Source of the DNA: an uncultured Bacteroides sp.
Lineage (GTDB): Bacteria > Bacteroidota > Bacteroidia > Cytophagales > Cyclobacteriaceae
NCBI GenBank assembly: GCA_902168185.1
Contig: CABHOV010000040.1
Coordinates: 159,669 to 223,668, forward strand
Length of the DNA: 64,000 nt
Direction of reading: 5' to 3'
The notes under the pieces: generated by a model
What the model was told of the DNA's origin: nothing
What the model saw: only the letters and a program-made list of their open reading frames with translations
Database searches by the model: none
Shown here: positions 49,191 to 59,132 of the stretch, piece by piece
Numbering within the stretch: the stretch's first letter is position 1
Layout of the letters: the number at the start of each line of letters is the position of its first letter
Made by a program: the position numbers and the translations under genes

Positions 49191-49294
49191 ACTCGAATTG
49201 GAGAATTTTTACGTCTTCGTAGCAGTGGATACCAACGATAGAAAACTATCCTTCTAAAGACATGCAATTATATATGATGCGTGAGTGAGATGCC

Positions 49295-51196
49295 TCAGTG
49301 AGCGATGTCAAGAGCTTCAAACCTCGAGTAACTACTTTTATATTCAGGAACAACTTCCTTCATAAGCGTTACCATTTTGTGCTCATTTTTATCGTCTATA
49401 AACTCTTCCAGCAAATCAAGGTTTCGACAAACTTCATCATATTGATACTCCGATACTTTTGCCTTTAGAATCTTCTCATGGTGTGTAGGGATCGTATTTT
49501 CCTGATCACTTAAAAGTTCCTCGTACAACTTCTCTCCATCACGCAATCCGGTAAAGACGATCTCTATATCTTTATTTAATTCTTTACCCGAAAGCTTTAT
49601 CATTTTGCGGGCTAAATCAAAAATCTTCACGGGCTTGCCCATATCAAATATGAAGATCTCTCCACCATATCCCATAACACCGGCTTCAATAACTAATTCG
49701 CATGCTTCCGGAATTGTCATAAAGAACCTGGTGATCTCTGGATGGGTTACCGTAATGGGACCTCCCTTTTTTATCTGCTCCTTGAAAATCGGAATAACTG
49801 AGCCGTTGGATCCCAAAACATTTCCAAACCTGGTGGTTACAAAAGACGTCTTGCCCATACCCGTTTTCTCCAGATGACGGTTCAATGACTGTACATAGAT
49901 CTCTGCGATACGCTTTGTACATCCCATGACATTCGTAGGGTTTACCGCCTTATCCGTGGAGATCATCACAAATTTCTGAACCTTGAACTCAACCGCTAGA
50001 TCTGCAAGTAGCTTCGTTCCAAATATATTAACCGATACAGCCTCGGAAGGATTACTTTCCATTAGCGGAACATGCTTATACGCCGCAGCGTGAAATAATG
50101 TATGTGGTTTAAACTCATTGAATATTTTCCAAATTCTTGATTTGTTACAGACGTTGGCAACAAATACAAACAACTTGGTTTGCTGATTTTTGCCTCTAAG
50201 CTCCCGTTCGATTTCATATAGCGGAGATTCAGCCTGATCAATTAATACAAGTGTGTGAGGCTTGTAGCTCAACACTTGGCGAGCGAGTTCAGAACCTATA
50301 GATCCTGCACCTCCTGTTATAAAAATAACTTTACCGCTTATCTCTGTTTCGATGCTCTTATTATCAAGTTTGATAACTTCTCTTCCGAGCAAATCTTCAA
50401 TGTTTACATCGCGGATTTCTTTTACATCCCAATCATTTCTTAACCACTTGTCGAATGATGTAACATAGCTTACGCGGATGAGGTGATTTAAAGCATCATC
50501 TACTATTTCATTTTTTCGCTCGATGGAAAGATCCTTCACAGCTATAATGATCTTTTTTATTTTATGCTTCAATACAAGCTCAGGCAACTTATCATAGCTA
50601 TATATCTTGGTTCCATTAATATCCTTACGATTCTTTTTAACATCATCATCCAGAAATGCAACAAGTTTATATTGGCCGGTCATGTCTGCTTCAATCGCTT
50701 GCTTAGTTAAAAAGCCAGCCACGCCTGCACCAAAAATCAAAACAGGAATTTTATTAGGGAAGCTTGACTTATAGTAACTAAAAACGCTTTTAACAATTAA
50801 TCTATATTGATATAGAAGTAACGAAGAAACAAAGAAGGAGATAAACAGAACAGAGTATGGAATAAGATTCTTCCCAACGTTGTAGAAGTAAATCAAGTTT
50901 AAGATAATCAAAAATGATAAACTCAAAAATTCAGTATATAGAATCCTCACCGCGTCCTGTATGCCTGTATACCTTACAATTCCGGCATAGGACTTTGTCA
51001 GCAAAGTAGATATAAGTGAAATGAACAAAGCAATCGGAATGCTGTAGGACGGATCGAACATGTCGATCGTATTGACATTGAAATTAAACCTCATGAAGAA
51101 GGCTAACCCCAACGACAAGGCTATCACCGATAAATCAATAAGTATTATAACCCATCTGGGTAGAAAGGTGAGTCGATTAATGATGTCCTGAAACAA
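49295..51196 (-). CDS. PglF/FlaA1-like UDP-sugar 4,6-dehydratase
   Basis: The 633-residue membrane-bound SDR has four N-terminal helices (to about 130), a first Rossmann unit GAGVAGFLTKQA, and a second FITGGAGSIGSELARQ. The catalytic segment STDKAVNPTNVMGCTK carries the MxxxK in place of YxxxK. This is the WbpM/PglF/FlaA1-like pattern. These enzymes convert UDP-GlcNAc to the 4-keto sugar that starts bacillosamine synthesis. PglE-, PglD- and PglC-like genes lie upstream on the same strand. Confidence 0.85.
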   Translation of the reverse strand: MFQDIINRLTFLPRWVIILIDLSVIALSLGLAFFMRFNFNVNTIDMFDPSYSIPIALFISLISTLLTKSYAGIVRYTGIQDAVRILYTEFLSLSFLIILNLIYFYNVGKNLIPYSVLFISFFVSSLLLYQYRLIVKSVFSYYKSSFPNKIPVLIFGAGVAGFLTKQAIEADMTGQYKLVAFLDDDVKKNRKDINGTKIYSYDKLPELVLKHKIKKIIIAVKDLSIERKNEIVDDALNHLIRVSYVTSFDKWLRNDWDVKEIRDVNIEDLLGREVIKLDNKSIETEISGKVIFITGGAGSIGSELARQVLSYKPHTLVLIDQAESPLYEIERELRGKNQQTKLFVFVANVCNKSRIWKIFNEFKPHTLFHAAAYKHVPLMESNPSEAVSVNIFGTKLLADLAVEFKVQKFVMISTDKAVNPTNVMGCTKRIAEIYVQSLNRHLEKTGMGKTSFVTTRFGNVLGSNGSVIPIFKEQIKKGGPITVTHPEITRFFMTIPEACELVIEAGVMGYGGEIFIFDMGKPVKIFDLARKMIKLSGKELNKDIEIVFTGLRDGEKLYEELLSDQENTIPTHHEKILKAKVSEYQYDEVCRNLDLLEEFIDDKNEHKMVTLMKEVVPEYKSSYSRFEALDIAH

Positions 51197-51235
51197 AGGC
51201 GTAATTTTTAGTTCTTCTATAAAGACTTCACTCCC

Positions 51236-51442
51236 CTATTCCTTTGAGGAAAGTTTTCTGGAGCCCAAAAATCTTTTTAATCCCAAAACACAGCCTCCAG
51301 CAATTAACCATTCAAGACCTGTGATCGGGACAGCAGCATCAGGATCCGTTGTCTGCGGGTTGCCCGGCTGTGCTACGAGAGTGAAACTTCCTACAAAAAA
51401 TATAACTAGTAAGACAAGTGTAAATTTTATTCTCCGCATCAT
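51236..51442 (-). CDS. Small PID-CTERM-like sorted protein
   Basis: The 68-residue protein has a signal peptide (MMRRIKFTLVLLVIFFVGSFTLVAQ), a short spacer, PI-T-GLEWLIAGGCVLGLKRF, and then a basic tail. The PI(D)xG...hydrophobic...basic order matches the PID-CTERM signal processed by exosortase-type systems in Bacteroidota. An exosortase F gene lies about 6.5 kb away. Its start overlaps the stop of the giant protein (ATGA), so the two are coupled. Confidence 0.6.
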   Translation of the reverse strand: MMRRIKFTLVLLVIFFVGSFTLVAQPGNPQTTDPDAAVPITGLEWLIAGGCVLGLKRFLGSRKLSSKE

Positions 51443-54400
51443 TTTAAGCTCAAAACCTTAAAAATCTTTATTTTATTTTCATTCTTAATACTAACAAAGT
51501 AAACCCCTGAAGGAAACTCTGTCAAATCAAATTTTCCAATGTATCCATACCCCTCTTTGGGTTGCATTAAAATTCTTCCGATCACAAGGCCCATGGAGTT
51601 TACAACTGGTAACTCAGTGGCATTTAATTCTTTGGCTTCCACAACTAACATGGTTCCTAAAGAAACCGGATTAGGGTAGATACGATAGCCTTCCAAAGAT
51701 AAGTCAGATTCTGATCCTTTAATAGTGATATCTTGTTTTGATACAGTAATGCAGCTACCCTGCGTCACTTTTAACTGATACTCACCTGATTCATAGACAT
51801 TCAAAAGCCTCTCACCGCCTATAATCGTGCCATTCAGGTACCACGTATTTCCTGATTCAAAATTCGAGACTAATATATTTTCTCCCTCAATTGAGATGTT
51901 CGCTTGTTGAATTTCTTCAACATTTAGAGAAGTTACCTGCTTTTTGATAACCACCTCACATTTTGAAGTCTTCTCTGTTACTTTTAAAATGTTGGCGCCA
52001 ATTACAAGCTTTTCTTTTGGAACGCTTATTTCAAGCGTACTTCCGTTTCCTGCCTGACTGGATACTTCTTCATCTCCGATTGTAACAACGTAGTCATAGG
52101 CTGACGTAGTATTATTCAGGTGTATGGATACATCTTCTCCTTTACAGAAACTATTCTTCGTTGTCGACAAAGAAAATTCTGATGTGTAGGAAGGTGAGAC
52201 AGTAATTTCGAATCGATCCGAGCCGAAACTTTTAGGATCGGAAGTCACAGCAAACTCGTAACTCCTTACTGTATTAACATCAATGCTGGTACCAGTAAAT
52301 TTATCGGAAAGGGAAATAATAACATTATTTGTGAACGATTCAATCTCCGTAAAATCAAGTTTATAGGAACCTGCTTCCACATTGTCAACATTAAGTCTGA
52401 TAGTTTTATTGCAACTTAAAGCGGGCATCGAATTAATTGAAATCTTTGTACCATCGTCAAGCGAACTTGAAAGATTCAAAGCATTATTTTGAAGCTTAAA
52501 GGCATCAGCATAGTCGTCAAATTGATCGGTAGCATCGTCACGAAAGTGAATAGCCGTTTCATCACGGTTAGTACCCTGGCGCAAAGTAATGCGTAAGACA
52601 TTGGCTGGTGCTTCCTCTCGGAAGAAAGTCCCCTGCCCTGTTGGTGCCTTAACAGATTCTGCGGCACTAAACGTAATCGGTCCACCATTACTCTTCACGA
52701 AGAAAGCCTGCCCTAATGGTATATATCTTGTTCCTCCGTTAACACCAATCGTGCCGTTATAGGTTGCATATATAAATGGACTCACTGCGTTGTCAACCAT
52801 GTATATAGTATTTGTCAGGCCCGTTTTTGTCCAGCCTGTAGCAGCATCCCAATCGATCATAGAGGGGTATGGATTACCTACTAAGTTCCAACCGTCATTT
52901 GCATTATTGCCAGAAGATGTATAGGAAACCAGTGGCGAAAAATTAACGGTTCCTGAATTGATTGGATTTCGCACATCCCATAAAGCATTTCCCCGAGTTG
53001 ATATAGGGGGTATATTTCCACGTATAAATAATGTATACCCTTTTCCTGTCACCAAAACTTCCTTGTTACCATTGACGGGAAAATCCTGATAGCCATCATT
53101 TGAATCATTAACACCATCGCCATTTGTATCGGTGACGGTCAATTCACTATACGAAAACATAGACTGAAAGGTACCGCATCCGGAGCAAACACTCGTACCT
53201 GTAAAAGAACCCGTAACCGGGATCTCACCTTGAATATCCTGAACAATGGCATTCTGAACAGGTGAAGATATATACCGGTATATTCTTCCGTTGTTAAAAG
53301 TTGGACTATTACTTCCACCTTCAATGGACATATACCGTTGTACCGTTACACTTCCTAAAACCTGGGAGGTGCCTGAAAGAATGCCAATGGCTGCATCCAC
53401 TGACGGATCATCGTCAGTGGAAAGTAAAGTAAAGACGGCTGTATCTGCGGCGCCATCAGCGTCCATCGTTGCATTGGCTGCCAGCGTTAGTATACCCCGT
53501 AAGTTTTGATTGTTTTCTATACGAAGATCAGGACTGGCCGTGGTGTTTGCTACAGTCGCATTATTAAAAGTAGTTATACTGCTTCCGCTAACCACTTGTG
53601 TTACACCTGCTGTTCCCAGGAAAGCCACTGTATTAGTACCCGCCACAAAGGAACCATTGTTAGTGAAAGAACCATATATATTCAGCGTGGTAGGTGATGT
53701 CAATGTCCCGCTAATAACGATGTTCTGAAAAGAAGGATTGGATGTGCCAAGTATAGAAGAAGTGCCATTAAAATTAACGGTTCCGTTGTTTCGATTAAAT
53801 GTACTGTTATTCGTCAGGTCTCCAGACAGTGACAGTGTTGAGCTGGGTGCATTAAAAGTTCCTGCAGAAATCACCAACGAACTAACCAAAACTGTATTGG
53901 CACCACTGGTAAATGTCCCTGATGTAAGGGTAAATATACCGGAAGCATTCAATGCAGTGGTTAGTGTTATAGTACCAGCATTACAGGTAACAGCATTGAG
54001 CACACCACGCGCCTCAGCGCCTGTTGACATTGTACCACCGGTATATATCAGATTATAGGGGCCTCCTAAAGGAATAGCGCTGGTTCCTGTAAAGGATGCC
54101 GCAGAGTTTCTGGTAACCGTAGCACCGTTGCCAAATGTTAATCCAGATATATTATCAAATATACCATCTGTAAGTGTAAAGGTATTCGATATAGTCAGCG
54201 GACTTTCTAATGTTACCAATGTTCCAGTCGTTGACCTGTTCAAAATAAACGTACCTAAAACATTGCCTGTTGGAGAAAATGACAGCGTACCTAGGGTGCC
54301 AGTGCCTGTAATTGTTACCGATGAAGTTGCACTTGAAGAAATCACACCTCCCGAAAGTGTGTTATTAAATTGAGACTGTAAGTCAAGGGAGTGGTCTTCA

Positions 54401-56232
54401 ATATATAGTGTTGTACCGGTGGCAAGGTTCAGGTCGTCCAGAATAACCAACGCGGCGTTCATATCAACGCTTCCATTAACAACGGTCAGATCCAATGTGG
54501 TAAGATCATTTGAGAAAGCTATAGTGGCATCCGTTCTATCAACCGAGATGGATTCAACGGACGTCACGCCTGGGAGAGGAAAATCCATTCCCAAACTACC
54601 CGATCCATTAATCTCAAGGTTGCTGTTATCACCATTGAAAGCTATTGTGTTTGATCCGCTGATCGTGCCATTAACAACCAGGATTGCATCCGCATCACCA
54701 CTGTTGACATTTATACTTCCTCCTGTGAGACTTATCTCGCCATCGATTTGAAGTGTCCGTTCCAGCGTTGTTGTGTTCAATAACAGGTCACCGCCTGTGA
54801 GGTATACATTTCCAGGAACAATCAGATTGTCATTGCCAATGTTTAAATTTCCTGTAGTCACGTATAAATCATTTCCTAATGTTAATGAGGTAGGCGCACC
54901 GAGTTCAATTGATACACCTGAAGCATTATTGATTTCGGTATCAACACCTGAAGTTGAAGTATGCCCTGCTCCTATAAATTGGGGATTTGATCCTCCATAT
55001 ACTATACGCGAGCCAGCATTGAAAATACGATTCGCTACACGAATATTGCCCACACCACTTGATGAGCCTGTAACAATCGCTCCGGTGGCATTTTCAGATT
55101 CAACGATAACAGTTCCACTGACAGTCAGGGAGCTTCCGTTACCTCCCATCATTTGGGACTCTCCTATCAATCGCAAAGAATGTGAAGCCGGTATACTATA
55201 ATTCAATAGGCTGACATTGCTTATGGTGCCTGTGTTCAAGAACGTATGATCCACACCTGGTGAAACGAAATTAATACTTCCGCTACCAACACCTACTTCT
55301 GAAAATGTTCCACTGATAAGTTCGAAATTACCCGCTATGTTTAAAACATCTGTGCCGTTTCTTGAAACAGCAAGAAGGCCTCCAGGTGCGTTCATGCTGA
55401 AGTCACTCCCTATATTTATAGTACAAATACCAGAAGTAGTAAGATCTGAACCTGTGGCGTTTGTTGAAGTATAAATAAAATCTCCGGTAACATTATATAT
55501 GGTGCCTGGCGCAGCTCCGGTTGTTGACAAGCGTACACGGGAAGTTCCTTCAACCGTTAAATTTCCTCCAATAGCTATGGTTGGATTCTGCGTAGTAGCC
55601 ATCTGAAAAACACCTGTACCTGTACTTAATACTCTGAAATTACCTGCTACAGAAGTCAGCAACCCATTCATGTTAAAAGTGCCCGTCTGCAGTGGACAGT
55701 TCCAAACAACGTTGCCAAATGATTGCGACCAATTACCTCCTGCACTCCCTACTGTGAATGTAGTATAGCCTTCTACCTGTAACGTCGAGTTAACATGCCA
55801 CGAAGCAAGTGGTATCGATCCCTGTGTGGTTGTAAAAAGATGACTATATACCGATCCTGACTGGAAGACTAAATTGTTGCCGGTAGTACCTGTTAAGTTT
55901 GAGTTGTCTTGTCGAATTAACGTGCCATATATATAGTTCTGAGAGAATCCTGGGCTGCCTTCCGATAGTATAGTTAAGGTTCCACCCGTATTAATTGTAA
56001 CCACAGCATTCACAGTCATACCATCTACAGTAACCGAGTAGGCACTGGGTATGGATATGTTATGATTGACAATTATTTCTGTGGAGTTGGCTGTCGTCGG
56101 AATTACGCCCCCAGCCCAGGTCGATGCATCATTCCAAAGCCCATCCTGATTTGATGTTATAGTCTGGGCAAGCGAACAAGTGGTAATCAGTATAAAACTG
56201 ATTACCACGCTAAAGCAGGTAAGTTTATTCAT
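51439..56232 (-). CDS. Giant secreted repeat protein with T9SS type A sorting domain
   Basis: The 1597-residue protein has a signal peptide ending SLAQ, followed by DGLWNDASTWAGGVIPT, a common start of Bacteroidota surface beta-helix proteins. Hundreds of residues of repeating Thr/Ser/Gly/Asn-rich strands follow, of the 'LTSGTFTSGANT' kind (about 80-1000). A globular region with a Cys-rich CSGCG follows near 1040. The C-terminal about 80 residues (YRIYPNPVSLGT ... FPSGVYFVSIKNENKIKIFKVLSL) are a type A T9SS sorting signal. Function (adhesion or matrix) is inferred. The small PID-CTERM gene overlaps its end. Confidence 0.88.
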   Translation of the reverse strand: MNKLTCFSVVISFILITTCSLAQTITSNQDGLWNDASTWAGGVIPTTANSTEIIVNHNISIPSAYSVTVDGMTVNAVVTINTGGTLTILSEGSPGFSQNYIYGTLIRQDNSNLTGTTGNNLVFQSGSVYSHLFTTTQGSIPLASWHVNSTLQVEGYTTFTVGSAGGNWSQSFGNVVWNCPLQTGTFNMNGLLTSVAGNFRVLSTGTGVFQMATTQNPTIAIGGNLTVEGTSRVRLSTTGAAPGTIYNVTGDFIYTSTNATGSDLTTSGICTINIGSDFSMNAPGGLLAVSRNGTDVLNIAGNFELISGTFSEVGVGSGSINFVSPGVDHTFLNTGTISNVSLLNYSIPASHSLRLIGESQMMGGNGSSLTVSGTVIVESENATGAIVTGSSSGVGNIRVANRIFNAGSRIVYGGSNPQFIGAGHTSTSGVDTEINNASGVSIELGAPTSLTLGNDLYVTTGNLNIGNDNLIVPGNVYLTGGDLLLNTTTLERTLQIDGEISLTGGSINVNSGDADAILVVNGTISGSNTIAFNGDNSNLEINGSGSLGMDFPLPGVTSVESISVDRTDATIAFSNDLTTLDLTVVNGSVDMNAALVILDDLNLATGTTLYIEDHSLDLQSQFNNTLSGGVISSSATSSVTITGTGTLGTLSFSPTGNVLGTFILNRSTTGTLVTLESPLTISNTFTLTDGIFDNISGLTFGNGATVTRNSAASFTGTSAIPLGGPYNLIYTGGTMSTGAEARGVLNAVTCNAGTITLTTALNASGIFTLTSGTFTSGANTVLVSSLVISAGTFNAPSSTLSLSGDLTNNSTFNRNNGTVNFNGTSSILGTSNPSFQNIVISGTLTSPTTLNIYGSFTNNGSFVAGTNTVAFLGTAGVTQVVSGSSITTFNNATVANTTASPDLRIENNQNLRGILTLAANATMDADGAADTAVFTLLSTDDDPSVDAAIGILSGTSQVLGSVTVQRYMSIEGGSNSPTFNNGRIYRYISSPVQNAIVQDIQGEIPVTGSFTGTSVCSGCGTFQSMFSYSELTVTDTNGDGVNDSNDGYQDFPVNGNKEVLVTGKGYTLFIRGNIPPISTRGNALWDVRNPINSGTVNFSPLVSYTSSGNNANDGWNLVGNPYPSMIDWDAATGWTKTGLTNTIYMVDNAVSPFIYATYNGTIGVNGGTRYIPLGQAFFVKSNGGPITFSAAESVKAPTGQGTFFREEAPANVLRITLRQGTNRDETAIHFRDDATDQFDDYADAFKLQNNALNLSSSLDDGTKISINSMPALSCNKTIRLNVDNVEAGSYKLDFTEIESFTNNVIISLSDKFTGTSIDVNTVRSYEFAVTSDPKSFGSDRFEITVSPSYTSEFSLSTTKNSFCKGEDVSIHLNNTTSAYDYVVTIGDEEVSSQAGNGSTLEISVPKEKLVIGANILKVTEKTSKCEVVIKKQVTSLNVEEIQQANISIEGENILVSNFESGNTWYLNGTIIGGERLLNVYESGEYQLKVTQGSCITVSKQDITIKGSESDLSLEGYRIYPNPVSLGTMLVVEAKELNATELPVVNSMGLVIGRILMQPKEGYGYIGKFDLTEFPSGVYFVSIKNENKIKIFKVLSLK

Positions 56233-56397
56233 AGAGTAGCAGGTATCTGATTCTATCTAAAGTTAGCGGAACCATCCAAGTAATAAAAATTTACAAGGAT
56301 GTTTATACCGCTAAAGAAGTTACCATCTCTACAAATAGTATAATACCAAATGAGCTATAAAACAAGTTTAAACACTGATTGTTCGCACAACCCTGAG

Positions 56398-57534
56398 TTA
56401 GCTTATAGCAGACAGTTTTTTAATCACTGCCACTATCCCTGACAATTGTTTCACGGTAAGATTCGATCCGGACGGCAAGCATAACCCGGATTCAAAGAGC
56501 TTTTCAGAAACACCAGAAGAAAAAGAAGGGAATGATTTAAACACAGGCTGAAGATGCATAGGCTTCCACAGCGGTCTGCTCTCTATATTTTCTTTCTCGA
56601 GTGCTAAACGCAACTGCTCGCGGTCGAATCCGCTTTGAGTTGGATCAATCAATATCGTTGTGAGCCATCGGTTTGAGAATGCTCCTTCAATTTCATTTTG
56701 AAAACTTATTCCCTTGATGTCAGACAACTCCCTTCTATAAAAGTTATATACTTCTCGGCGTTGTTGTACTCTTTCATTGAGCACCAGGAGCTGACCTCTT
56801 CCGATACCAGCACATACATTGCTCAATCTATAGTTATACCCGATCTCAGTATGTTCGTAATGCGGAGCAGGATCACGAGCTTGTGTAGCCAGGAACTTTG
56901 CCTTGGTTATCCAATCTTTATTCGCAGCCACCAAAGCTCCGCCTCCGGAAGTAGTAATGATTTTATTTCCATTAAAAGAATAAATTCCAAAGTCGCCAAA
57001 GGAACCAAGCTTCTTTTCAAAATATGTAGAACCTAGTCCTTCCGCAGCGTCTTCGATTACCGGTATCTCATAGCGTTTGGCAACCGCCATGATCGCGTTC
57101 ATTTTAGCAGGCATTCCATAGAGATGTACAGCAATGATAGCCTTCGGCTTTTTACCTTTTGCGATGCGATCTTTTATTGCATCTTCCAGCAATGCGGGAT
57201 CCATATTCCAGGAGTCAGCTTCTGAGTCAACAAATACAGGTATAGCTCCCTGATACCGGATGGGGTTACAAGAACCAGAAAAGGTAAAGCTGGAACATAA
57301 TACTTCATCTCCGACTCCTATGTTTAAAATAATGAGTGCAAGGTGAATTGCCGCAGTACCCGATGAAAGTGCAGCACAGTAACCGACTGAATTATAAGCT
57401 GCAAGTTCCTCTTCAAAGGAACTTATATTGGGTCCCACAGGAGATATCCAATTCGCATCAAATGCTTCATTCACAAACTTAATTTCGTCTCCTCCCATAT
57501 GGGGAGATGAAAGATATATTTTTTCTGTATTCAT
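56398..57534 (-). CDS. PglE-like UDP-4-amino-sugar aminotransferase
   Basis: The 378-residue DegT/DnrJ/EryC1 PLP enzyme is very like Campylobacter PglE. Shared segments are SPHMGGDEIKF, LSSGTAAIHLAL, SSFTFSGS, VHLYGMPAKM, EDAAEGLGS, then PLP Lys191 in FNGNKIITTSGGG, RWLTTILI and RPLWKPMHLQPVF. It would aminate UDP-4-keto-6-deoxy-GlcNAc. It is read after the exosortase partner gene. Confidence 0.87.
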   Translation of the reverse strand: MNTEKIYLSSPHMGGDEIKFVNEAFDANWISPVGPNISSFEEELAAYNSVGYCAALSSGTAAIHLALIILNIGVGDEVLCSSFTFSGSCNPIRYQGAIPVFVDSEADSWNMDPALLEDAIKDRIAKGKKPKAIIAVHLYGMPAKMNAIMAVAKRYEIPVIEDAAEGLGSTYFEKKLGSFGDFGIYSFNGNKIITTSGGGALVAANKDWITKAKFLATQARDPAPHYEHTEIGYNYRLSNVCAGIGRGQLLVLNERVQQRREVYNFYRRELSDIKGISFQNEIEGAFSNRWLTTILIDPTQSGFDREQLRLALEKENIESRPLWKPMHLQPVFKSFPSFSSGVSEKLFESGLCLPSGSNLTVKQLSGIVAVIKKLSAIS

Positions 57535-57553
57535 GTTTAGAGTGTAATATTCG

Positions 57554-57961
57554 TTATTTGAAAGTATCCTTTGTGTTAATTTTCTTTTGATAGTAAAAAG
57601 CAGGGATTAGTAACAACAAAAGTGTTGGATTCAAAATCAGCCTGTGCAAAAAAGAAAGTAGCGGTCCATTATAGTCTGGATAGTATATTTTCATCACAAA
57701 ATATGGAATCAGAAAAAAGATAATTCCTATACCCTGTACCCAGAAAGAAAAAATCAAATACTTTCTCTCATAGAATAAAGCATAAATCAACCCGATCGTC
57801 AACAAATCGTTTAACAAAAAACGAATGGTTCTGTTAATAATAAACTGATGAATGCTGCTGCTGGTCAAATTAAAAATTTCCGCAACATTAATGCGTTGAA
57901 AGAGAAAAACCAAAGCGAGTCCAATGGCTGAAAGTATTCCTATGACAATGCGTAACCTCAT
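57554..57961 (-). CDS. Exosortase F-associated membrane protein
   Basis: About 135 residues from the ATG at 57961, which overlaps the XrtF stop as ATGA (the frame is open to 58009). It has four hydrophobic segments (IGILSAIGLALVFLF, FLLNDLLTIGLIYALFY, LIFSFWVQGIGIIFFLIPYFV, LLLLLIPAFYY). In Bacteroidota an uncharacterised partner always sits beside XrtF. Its position, size and topology fit. Confidence 0.75.
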   Translation of the reverse strand: MRLRIVIGILSAIGLALVFLFQRINVAEIFNLTSSSIHQFIINRTIRFLLNDLLTIGLIYALFYERKYLIFSFWVQGIGIIFFLIPYFVMKIYYPDYNGPLLSFLHRLILNPTLLLLLIPAFYYQKKINTKDTFK

Positions 57962-58503
57962 TTTTTTTGAGATATCGTTGTAGGTGAAATCCTCACCCAC
58001 CAAATCCATAAAACCAAAACAGCAACATAAATTATAGCCGTAAAGAAATATTTGTGCGTAAAGTACATATAATCTGGTCTGCTACGGGCTACCCAAAAAA
58101 GCATGGTGATTCTTCCCAGATTTATCAAATGTATAAGTATGAATCCCAAGGGAATAAACCAGATCATTTTTTTACTAAAAGGTCCAAAGGCAATAATGAA
58201 GGAAATAAAGACAATCATTACGTTGATACCATTGCAGCCTTCATAAACTGAGACGATACGCTTTCCATCACAAAAAAGTGTGGTTGTAGGTTTGGTCATC
58301 GAATTTTCAGTGATCACATTCGTTCCCAATCCGATTAAAACAGCTGCTGAGTGGTTTGAAACTACTCGCGTTATAGGATCAGGTTTTGGATGAAACGATG
58401 TTATATATATGCCATATAGTAAACTCAATACTATATATAGTCCGACAAATTTACCCAGGAAGTAAACAGTTGGTTTGAATTCTTTAAAAGATAGAGCGCC
58501 CAT
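57958..58503 (-). CDS. xrtF: Exosortase F (XrtF)
   Basis: The 181-residue membrane protein (start ATG 58503) has the exosortase triad: Cys90 in YEGCNGINVMI, Arg131 in NLGRITMLF and His150 in YFTHKYFF, in helices in the correct order. Exosortases cleave or transfer C-terminal sorting signals of PEP-CTERM or PID-CTERM proteins. It sits between a NeuD-like gene and its partner gene. Confidence 0.85.
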   Translation of the reverse strand: MGALSFKEFKPTVYFLGKFVGLYIVLSLLYGIYITSFHPKPDPITRVVSNHSAAVLIGLGTNVITENSMTKPTTTLFCDGKRIVSVYEGCNGINVMIVFISFIIAFGPFSKKMIWFIPLGFILIHLINLGRITMLFWVARSRPDYMYFTHKYFFTAIIYVAVLVLWIWWVRISPTTISQKK

Positions 58504-58505
58504 GT

Positions 58506-59132
58506 TCAAATTTCTTTTGCCGGTACACCGGCTACCGTTACAGACGCAGATACATCTTTGAGCACAACAGATCCCATGCCGACCTGAGTGTTATTTCCTA
58601 CTGATACTCTATTTAAAATATTGGCGCCTGAGCCAATGAGCACAGACTGGCCAACGTTTACTTCTCCTGCAATGTTAACTCCACACATAATGGAGGTATA
58701 GTCTCCTATTTTAGTGTCGTGTCCGATGGTACTGTTGAGATTAATCAGTACATGATTGCCGATATGTATATCGGTTGTTAAAACAGAACCTGCACCAATT
58801 ACACTTCCGGTTCCTATTGCAATGCTGGTTGGGTCTTGTAAAATCACTGAAGGATGAATCAAGACTGGATATTGTACAGCGAACTTCTTCAATTGTGCTT
58901 CGACTTTCTTTTTAACCAGCGGGTCACCTATAGCAAGAACGATATAGATGGGGTGCTCCATTGATTTCAATACAGACATATCACCTATGATTTCAAGTTC
59001 TTTTATATAGGTATTAGGTGCTTGAAGATCGTCGATAAAACCAACTGGCTCCCATTCGGGCAATGAACGCAGAAGAGCTAAAATCTCTCGACCAAGTCCT
59101 CCTGCTCCATAAATCAGCAGGGGCTTCTTCAT
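58506..59132 (-). CDS. NeuD-family sugar O/N-acyltransferase, first copy
   Basis: The 208-residue protein has an N-terminal Rossmann-like part (LLIYGAGGLGREILALL) and a left-handed beta-helix of hexapeptide repeats (about 95-208) with IGHDTKIGDYTSI, where the His is the likely catalytic base. It overlaps its neighbours by ATGA. It is more distant from PglD than the second copy. Confidence 0.82.
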   Translation of the reverse strand: MKKPLLIYGAGGLGREILALLRSLPEWEPVGFIDDLQAPNTYIKELEIIGDMSVLKSMEHPIYIVLAIGDPLVKKKVEAQLKKFAVQYPVLIHPSVILQDPTSIAIGTGSVIGAGSVLTTDIHIGNHVLINLNSTIGHDTKIGDYTSIMCGVNIAGEVNVGQSVLIGSGANILNRVSVGNNTQVGMGSVVLKDVSASVTVAGVPAKEI

